NCBI RefSeq assembly: GCF_004210375.1
Contig: NC_134837.1
Coordinates: 158,699,310 to 158,763,309, forward strand
Origin: Tachypleus tridentatus
Taxonomy: Eukaryota; Arthropoda; Merostomata; Xiphosura; Limulidae
Direction: 5' to 3'
DNA length: 64,000 nt
Positions 50,301 to 59,300 of this stretch are shown one piece after another. A program made the translations under genes and the position numbers. Numbering within the stretch: position 1 is the stretch's first letter; every line of letters starts with the position of its first letter. The notes under the pieces were generated by a model. That model was given only the letters and a program-made list of their open reading frames with translations. It was not told the origin of the DNA and ran no database searches.

Positions 50301-53300
50301 CATTATATTATAGATAATGATATTTAATGTCTGGCATGGCCAAGTGGGTTAAGGCGTGCGACTCCCATCCGAGGGTCGCGGGTTCGCATCCCCGTCGCGC
50401 CAAACATGCGCGCCCCTTTTAGCCGTGGGGGCGTTATATGTTACGGTCAATCCCACTATGCGTTGGTAAAAGAGTAGCCCAAGAGTTAGCGGCGGGTGGT
50501 GATGACCAGCTGCCTTTCCTCTAGTCTTACACTGCTAAATTAGGGACAGCTAGGGCAGATAGCCCTCGAGTAGCTTTGCGCGAAATTAATAAGAAACAAA
50601 AAAAAACAACAAAATTTAATATTCACACAGTATCCAGCTTCTGTGTTGTATGTAATGTTATGTAATATGTATGCAATATCTTAGCCTAATATTACAGGCA
50701 ATATTTACGAGACATTGCTTATCCCAGTTTCACAAAACAAATACATTACGTATTCATACTGAAAACAATGAATTTTGATACAATACAACACTTAACAGTT
50801 ACCTACACAGAAAGAATATAGAACAAAAACATATGCATGTCGAATGTACTATACGTTACAGATAAACTTGTATGCTAATCCACATACTGGGCGGAGACGT
50901 CAATTAGCAATTTGTTTCTGTAGTTTAACTAGCACAATTATTTTTCTAGGACTCCTTAGCTGATCTGATGCTTTCGCTGGGTGTACCAAGAGAAAAGTTG
51001 GTGATTGGTATACCAGCTCATGCAGTAGTTTACAAAGTGAATGCCAGTAGCGAATCATCGAGGTTCATCGTTAAAGTGTGGACTACTCCTTATAATAAGG
51101 CGAGAAATTTTATTTTTTATTCGGTTAAGTTTCTTTCCCTCAGTTTGAAACATGTTTATGTTTGTTTGTTTTTATTGTTGTTGTTGCTACGTAAGATATA
51201 TTGATTAATCACGAAATTGATAATTTTGTAATTTATGGATGAAATGAATTCGTTTTTGTATTATGGTTAGGACGGAACACCGAAAGTTGGTATCTTAATT
51301 TCACATGTATGGATATTTTGGTATTTAAAGAATATGTTATATTACTGTAATCTATTTTCACAAATGATAGGATACTTGTATTAAAATCCTAAATGTCGTT
51401 TCAGCTTTTGTTTCTAAAACTGTTGCTTTTTAAATGTAGTTTGTCTTGCTTTCAGTTCTCAGTTTCGTTACTTAATTAATTAACCATTACTTAAGCATAA
51501 CTCGCAGAGAGTGGCATGCACATTACAAAAATGTACATAAAATCAGCCACTGTTTCTTTGCGAATGTGTAAAGATTCTAGACCAATGGTCTCGGATCCAA
51601 GAAAGGCTTCAAAGACCAGGTTTATAAAATGTATTGAAAAGTTGATCAATGACCAATGACTGTGGGAATATGACTGCTCTTTACTTTGAGAAACGTCTAC
51701 ACAGTGAGATTGTCAAATGATGTGTATCTAACGAATGCACAGTTTTGCTAAAAGTGACTCTCCAGTATTTCCCAATGGCGTGAAAAACTTTCAAAGAAGA
51801 GCATTTAAGACTTGAGCGAACTTTGACACACTTAACCCAGGCAATGAGGATCAACGCCCTCATTTACAAAATGAAAACTATTGTTAAGAAAGAGGACTCT
51901 CTGGCCTCAAAATCCATGTATGAAGCTGAAAATATCCCCTAATACCATTAATAAATTAATAAACAAGAATTTAAGATTGGTGAGGCTCATAATCTTTTAG
52001 TCACATCTCAACTTCAAGAACTATTTTTTTGAGAAAGGTGTTGAAGAAGAGATTGAAATCACAAGAATCACTTTTGACCACATTCTGACATGACTGTTTA
52101 TCGAAAAATCCTGATATCAGAAACGTAAACGCGACCAGTAAAGTCGTTGTCAAGAAGCAGGGGAAGCAACTAGGGTGTGAAGGTTAGAAATATGTGTGTG
52201 TGGTGGTAGGTAAAGTCTTCAGTACTAATATATCTAGTGTGTGTGGTGGTAGGTAAAGTCTTCAGTACTAGTATGTCTAGTGTGTGTGGTGGTAGGTAAA
52301 GTCTTCAGTACTAATATGTCTAGTGTGTGTGGTGGTAGGTAAAGTCTTCAGTACTAATATGTCTAGTGTGTGTAGTGGTAGGTAAAGTCTTCAGTACTAA
52401 TATGTCTAATGTATTCATTGATTTAAAGAGTGCAAATAGCCTTCAGTGTTATTCTTTTATGTTGCTCTGCTTTTAATTACATTAGATTAACTTTTTCTGC
52501 GACTGTTATTTTTCAGTTTCAAGAATATGCAGTGGATTTTAAATAGATTCTGTAATTACATGCGCAGATATCAGGCATTCAAATTAGTTCACGATTTACT
52601 GCTAAATCTTATTAATTTTTTTAATACGTGTATATTTTCTTGGTCATAAAACCAATAAGGCTAACAGCACATACAAACCGGTGCTGAACTGCAGTTTCAA
52701 TGACACAAGCGGATAACCATGAAAAGATGTTCGCCCTAGCTAGGATGTCGGTCCATCGTAGGGTAACTCCCACCTACTCGTTGATGTCTATCATATAAAT
52801 TGTCTTGCTTACAGATACAATAACATGGCGCGAGCGAGCCTCGGACACACAACTTTCTTACTGAGTCCAAATGATTAGTTACTGGGCTATGCTGCCCACT
52901 TTATAAATTCTATAATGCGTTAATTCCTTTTTCAGATTTGTTTAAAAAAAACTTTAAGAAATATGCACGACAAAAATTAAATTAAACTTTTACTATGCTT
53001 AATTGTTGGGCGTTATATCAAAACATAATTAAAAGTGTGTGATGAGATTTATTTATTTATTATAGCTCTGTAAGTTATTTGAAGCCCCCTGGTGGACAGT
53101 AAAACGTGAAAAAGATCAAACAGCACCATTTGTTTCTCATAGAGACTTGAGAATTGGATATGACGATGAAATTAGTGTAAGACTAAAGGTGGGTTTTGGT
53201 AAGAATGAAGTGATAATTTTAACATTTAAAGTTTTATTATTTATTTGGTAAGCGTTTTCAAATATTACTATAGAATCGAACATTGAAATAAGTATCTTAG

Positions 53301-56300
53301 ACCAGGTAGATATTCTTAAATTACGTTAAGACTAAAATAAATTTTAATCTTACAGGCTAAATATATTCTTTTAAGAAAACTTGGTGGAGCCTCCTTATGG
53401 TGGATAAATGAAGACGACTACCAAGATAATTGTGAAAAAGGCCCTTATCCACTTCTTCGTAATGTATGGGAGGTATTTTCTAAGAACGTAAAAAAAAATA
53501 AAAAATTAAAACTTGAGCTGGATAATTTAGAGGAATACCTAGAAGGCGTTGAATCTCAAGTCGTGGATGTTGTGGATAGAATAGGCATAATTGACCGTTT
53601 TGACGGTTATAATGGAAAGGTATGTTCTCGGCAAGGATACTATAGACATTCAGAGGACTGTAGCCGGTTTTACCGCTGTGTTAAGTTTAACCAGTATAGC
53701 GATGAATATACCATCTTTGAGTATGACTGTCCACCAGGCCTCGTTTTTGATGAGCGGTATGAAGTGTGTAACTGGCCTTCTTGGTCACCTCCTTGTGATG
53801 GATCAGGAGAATTATTCCCCATCCCCAAAAATACTTTTATTTGCCCAGGTCCTGGATATTTTCATGATTTGGAAAACTGTAGATGGTTTTACTATTGCAC
53901 AGATTTTTGGGGCAATAACTCCCTTCAAGCTTTTGAATTTAAATGTCCTTTTAACTTGGTGTTTGATGAAAAAGAATTATTATGTAACTGGCCATGGCTG
54001 GTTCCTGGATGCTACAATCTTTATGAACTATTTGGAACTCGAATCAGAGGCTACGGGGAGAACAGGTTAAAAGATAGTTATAAGGAAGCTAGACAAGGCT
54101 CTAACACTGGACTTGATGATATTTATCCTGTAGAAAAATCGTACACTGCATATTTGGATGGTGAAAAAATAAGGCCAACATTTGGTGGTATAAAAGAAGA
54201 ATTATTACACACAAGTGATCTTCAAAGAAATGAGAAAAAAACTGAATTTCCAGTGCCAGAATACTATTCAAAGTATTACACTGTAGATGAACAAAGCACT
54301 CCACAGTATTACAGTGTAGATGAACAAAGCACTCCACAGTTGTTTAGTGAGGTTGCACAGGATAACAAAGACGTTATTGGTCAGTTTAAACAAGATTATC
54401 CATTTTTTGATGATGAAGTTAGACAAAGTGTTTCAAAGCATAATGATCAAATTCAACAAGATGATCAACTTCTTAAACAGAAAACTCCAGAGTTTGATAA
54501 TTTAGGTGACTCAATAAGTGAAATTAAACCCATAATTTCTGATAATACAGGTAGATATGACTTTCAAACATATTCTCCAGAACATAAAAGACTTAACGCT
54601 TATTATATTCCAAATGGTAAAGGTCAATACGATAATTTAACGCCAAATAAATTACGGTTAAGAGAGTTAAACGTTGGTGCCCTTTTTGGGAGAGATGAGG
54701 ATTACGTGCAAGATAAAAATTATGGTCGATATCAAAGTGATCAGGAGAGGCTGTCAACCCTGTCGCCATACATAGGAAGTCACTTAGTTTCATATTTTAT
54801 GAGCAGAGATGATGTTCCTGTGAATGATAATGCAGCTAGGTATATTTCACCATCTTATCCAATTCTACCAAATGAGCACACTCCACTCATTCCCTTGGTA
54901 ATTATACATTCCCCTCAAACGAAGAAAAATACCTTTCCTTATGTGCCACAGATACCATATTATGATGCCAAAAGTTTTGACTACTCAAATCAAGCACCAA
55001 GACAACTTTTTCATCAAATTTATCCTAATCTAAGGCCTAAATACAGAATCACTGAACAAGATGAATATATTCCGATTGATAAAAATGCGTCTCCACCTGG
55101 TGAAAGACAGTCAAGTAGGGATGATTTGCTACACCAAGATAGAACTATAACAAATGTCCCTGATGCTATATCTTTTGATTTAAATGAGGCTATTAATGTT
55201 GATCATAAAACAGAGACTCCACCTAATGAGAAGATAATACAACAAGAAGTACCAAAACAGCCATTAAATGTTTTAAGTATTCCAATAACCGGGGAAGAAT
55301 ATAATCTGCAACCACCTACTGAGGAAATTGTTTTACACAAACACGATCAGTTGAAGCCAATATCTAGTAGCATCTATGATGATCCACCATCAAAACAATC
55401 ACTGAAGACGATATATCAACAAATACCCAAAAATGCAAACGGTTTACTACCATCTAACAAAGAGATTAGTTTAGGAGAAGTTAAGCAGTTGCCTGACGTA
55501 ATATCACCTGATAAACTGTATGACCTACCTCTAACTGGTGAGGCGTTCTTAATACAAAAAGATATTCCAGTACAACCACTAAAATATTTAGATGAAACAA
55601 TAAATCAAAAGCATTATGATCTATTACCACCTACCGGAGAAGGTTTTATATACAAAAATGTTCCAGAGAAGCCAAAACAAATCCACGACGTACCAGAAGA
55701 TAATAACAGATTTGATATATCCCCACCTACTCATGAGATTTCAATACAACCAGAAAATCCAAAGCCTTTCACTAAAACATCAGACGAACATATAACTGAT
55801 GAAGATTGTGAGCAGGTGCCACCTAATATTTTAGTAACAGAGAAAATCCCAAAACAACTTCCAGTTACTATAGATGTTCCAGCAACTGGCAACGTCTATG
55901 ATACACTGCCACCCAGTAGTGGTATTTTTCCACAACAAAACACCTTTCAACAACCATTAACAACCTCAAATATAGCATTAACAGGAAACGAATACAATGG
56001 CCTACGAACTCCTACCCAGGAGATTATAATACAAGAAGAAATTCCAATATATGTTACACCTCCAAGTTTTTCAGTAGATGAGGAAGAGTGTGATTTACCA
56101 CCATCTGGTCTTGAGCTTTCAAATCAAGAAGAGGTATTGCAACCACCATTAAAGGTTCTAGATCTGGTAGTAGCTGTAAAAAATTATGACTCACTGCCAC
56201 CTGCTGAAGACCTAGTTGACCCAGAACCATTATTAAAGGGCTCAATACCACAAAGAAATGATGTACACAATAATTTACCACACACTAATGGGGGCATCAT

Positions 56301-59300
56301 AATAAAACAAAAGAACCAAGAAAAACTAATTAAAAATCCAGACAAACTATCCTTTGGTTCAAATTATGACTTACCACCACCTACTGAAGAGATCTTTTTT
56401 GAGCAAAACCTCCCACCACAACCAATAAAAACTTTGGATTTAACAACAGCTGACGAGGAATGTGATTTACCCCCATCTGGTATTGCACCACCATCAAAAC
56501 AAGAGCTTTCACAGCAACCAAAGAAGACTCTAGATGTGACTTTAGCTGTTGAAGAATTTAACCCAGTGCCACCTAATGAAGAACTTCTCATAGACAGTGT
56601 TCCAGAACAACAACTCAAAAGCATAGATGCACCATCTGTTGATAACAATTATGATTTACCTCCACCCGAAGGACAGGTCTTAATACAAGATGTCTCAGAA
56701 GAACCAGTAAGAGACCCTGAAACACCTTTTGGTATAAATTATGACTTACCACCACCTACTGAAGAGATCTTGGTTGAACAAAACCTCCCACCACAACCAA
56801 TAAAAACTTTGGATTTAACAACAGCTGACGAGGAATGTGATTTACCCCCATCTGGTATTGCACCACCATCAAAACAAGAACTTTTACAGCAACCAAAGAA
56901 GACTCTAGATGTGACTTTAGCTGTTGAAGAATTTAACCCAGTGCTACCTAATGAAGAACTTCTCATAGACAGTGTTCCAGAACAACAACTCAAAAGCATA
57001 GATGCACCATCTGTTGATAACAATTATGATTTACCTTCACCCGAAGGACAGGTCTTAATACAAGATGTCTCAGAAGAACTAGTAAGAGACCCTGAAACAC
57101 CTTTTGGTACAAATTATGACTTACCACCACCTACTGAAGAAATCGTGGTTGAGCAAAACCTCCCACCACAACCAATAAAAACTTTGGATTTAACAACAGC
57201 TGACGAGGAATGTGATTTACCCCCATCTGGTATTGAATTACCATCAAAACAAAAGCTTTTACAGCAACCAAAGAAGACTCTAGATGTGACTTTAGCTGTT
57301 GAAGAATTTAACCCAGTGCCACCTAATGAAGAACTTCTCATAGACAGTGTTCCAGAACAACAACTCAAAAGCATAGATGCACCATCTGTTGATAACAATT
57401 ATGATTTACCTCCACCCGAAGGACAGGTCTTAATACAAGATGTCTCAGAAGAACCAGTAAGAGACCCTGAAACACCTTTTGGTACAAATTATGACTTACC
57501 ACCACCTACTGAAGAGATCTTGGTTGAACAAAACCTCCCACCACAACCAATAAAAACTTTGGATTTAACAACAGCTGACGAGGAATGTGATTTACCCCCA
57601 TCTGGTATTGAATTACCATCAAAACAAAAGCTTTTACAGCAACCAAAGAAGACTCTAGATGTGACTTTAGCTGTTGAAGAATTTAACCCAGTGCCACCTA
57701 ATGAAGAACTTCTCATAGACAGTGTTCCAGAACAACAACTCAAAAGCATAGATGCACCATCTGTTGATAACAATTATGATTTACCTTCACCCGAAGGACA
57801 GGTCTTAATACAAGATGTCTCAGAAGAACCAGTAAGAGACCCTGAAACACCTTTTGGTACAAATTATGACTTACCACCACCTACTGAAGAAATCGTGTTT
57901 GAGCAAAACCTCCCACCACAACCAATAAAAACTTTGGATTTAACAACAGCTGACGAGGAATGTGATTTACCCCCATCTGGTATTGAACCACCATCAAAAC
58001 AAGAGCTTTTACAACAACCAAAGAAGACTCTAGATGTGACTTTAGCTGTTGAAGAATTTAACCCAGTGCCACCTAATGAAGACCTTCTCATAGACAGTGT
58101 TCCAGAACAACTCAAAAGCATAGATGCACCATCTGTTGATAACAATTATGATTTACCTCCACCCGAAGGACAGGTCTTAATACAAGATGTCTCAGAAGAA
58201 CCAGTAAGAGACCCTGAAACACCTTTTGGTACAAATTATGACTTACCACCACCTACTGAAGAGATCTTGGTTGAGCAAAACCTCCCACCACAACCAATAA
58301 AAACTTTGGATTTAACAACAGCTGACGAGGAATGTGATTTACCACCATCGGGTATTGCACCACCATCAAAACAAGAGCTTTTACAGCAACCAAAGAAGAC
58401 TCTAGATGTGACTTTAGCTGTTGAAGAATTTAACCCAGTGCTACCTAATGAAGAACTTCTCATAGACAGTGTTCCAGAACAACAACTCAAAAGCATAGAT
58501 GCACCATCTGTTGATAACAATTATGATTTACCTCCACCCGAAGGACAGGTCTTAATACAAGATGTCTCAGAAGAACCAGTAAGAGACCCTGAAACACCTT
58601 TTGGTACAAATTATGACTTACCACCACCTACTGAAGAGATCTTGGTTGAGCAAAACCTCCCACCACAACCAATAAAATCTTTGGATTTAACAACAGCTGA
58701 CGAGGAATGTGATTTACCCCCATCTGGTATTGCACCACCATCAAAACAAGAGCTTTCACAGCAACCAAAGAAGACTCTCGATGTGACTTTAGCTGTTGAA
58801 GAATTTAACCCAGTGCCACCTAATGAAGAACTTTTCATAGACAGTGTTCCAGAACAACAACTCAAAAGCATAGATGCACCATCTGTTGATAACAATTATG
58901 ATTTACCTCCACCCGAAGGACAGGTCTTAATACAAGATGTCTCAGAAGAACCAGTAAGAGACCCTGAAACACCTTTTGGTATAAATTATGACTTACCACC
59001 ACCTACTGAAGAGATCTTGGTTGAGCAAAACCTCCCACCACAACCAATAAAAACTTTGGATTTAACAACAGCTGACGAGGAATGTGATTTACCCCCATCT
59101 GGTATTGCACCACCATCAAAACAAGAACTTTTACAGCAACCAAAGAAGACTCTAGATGTGACTTTAGCTGTTGAAGAATTTAACCCAGTGCTACCTAATG
59201 AAGAACTTCTCATAGACAGTGTTCCAGAACAACAACTCAAAAGCATAGATGCACCATCTGTTGATAACAATTATGATTTACCTCCACCCGAAGGACAGGT

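Larger units (their letters stand above)
44336..53355 (+). other. Introns of the GH18-like gene
   Basis: Seven introns: 44336-46190 (family A SINE), 46356-47350 (41-bp tandem array and family A SINE), 47623-47754, 47871-49756 (antisense family A SINE, CT microsatellite, family B SINE), 49866-50949 (family A SINE), 51124-53065 (coding-like tract, 41-bp array, tRNA-like fragment) and 53189-53355. Open frames at 45304-45657 and 49866-50033 are read-through of intron sequence without similarity. Confidence 0.7.

Noticed and set aside
52650..52900. A further SINE family (antisense, 'gtgggcagcatagcccagta' head)
   Set aside because: It has A- and B-box-like stretches but only one copy is seen and no ends or duplications could be found, so it is not listed as an element.
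53591..54070. 159-codon + frame overlapping the CBM14 exon
   Set aside because: It lies in another frame over clearly conserved CBM14 codons, so it is an overlap artefact.
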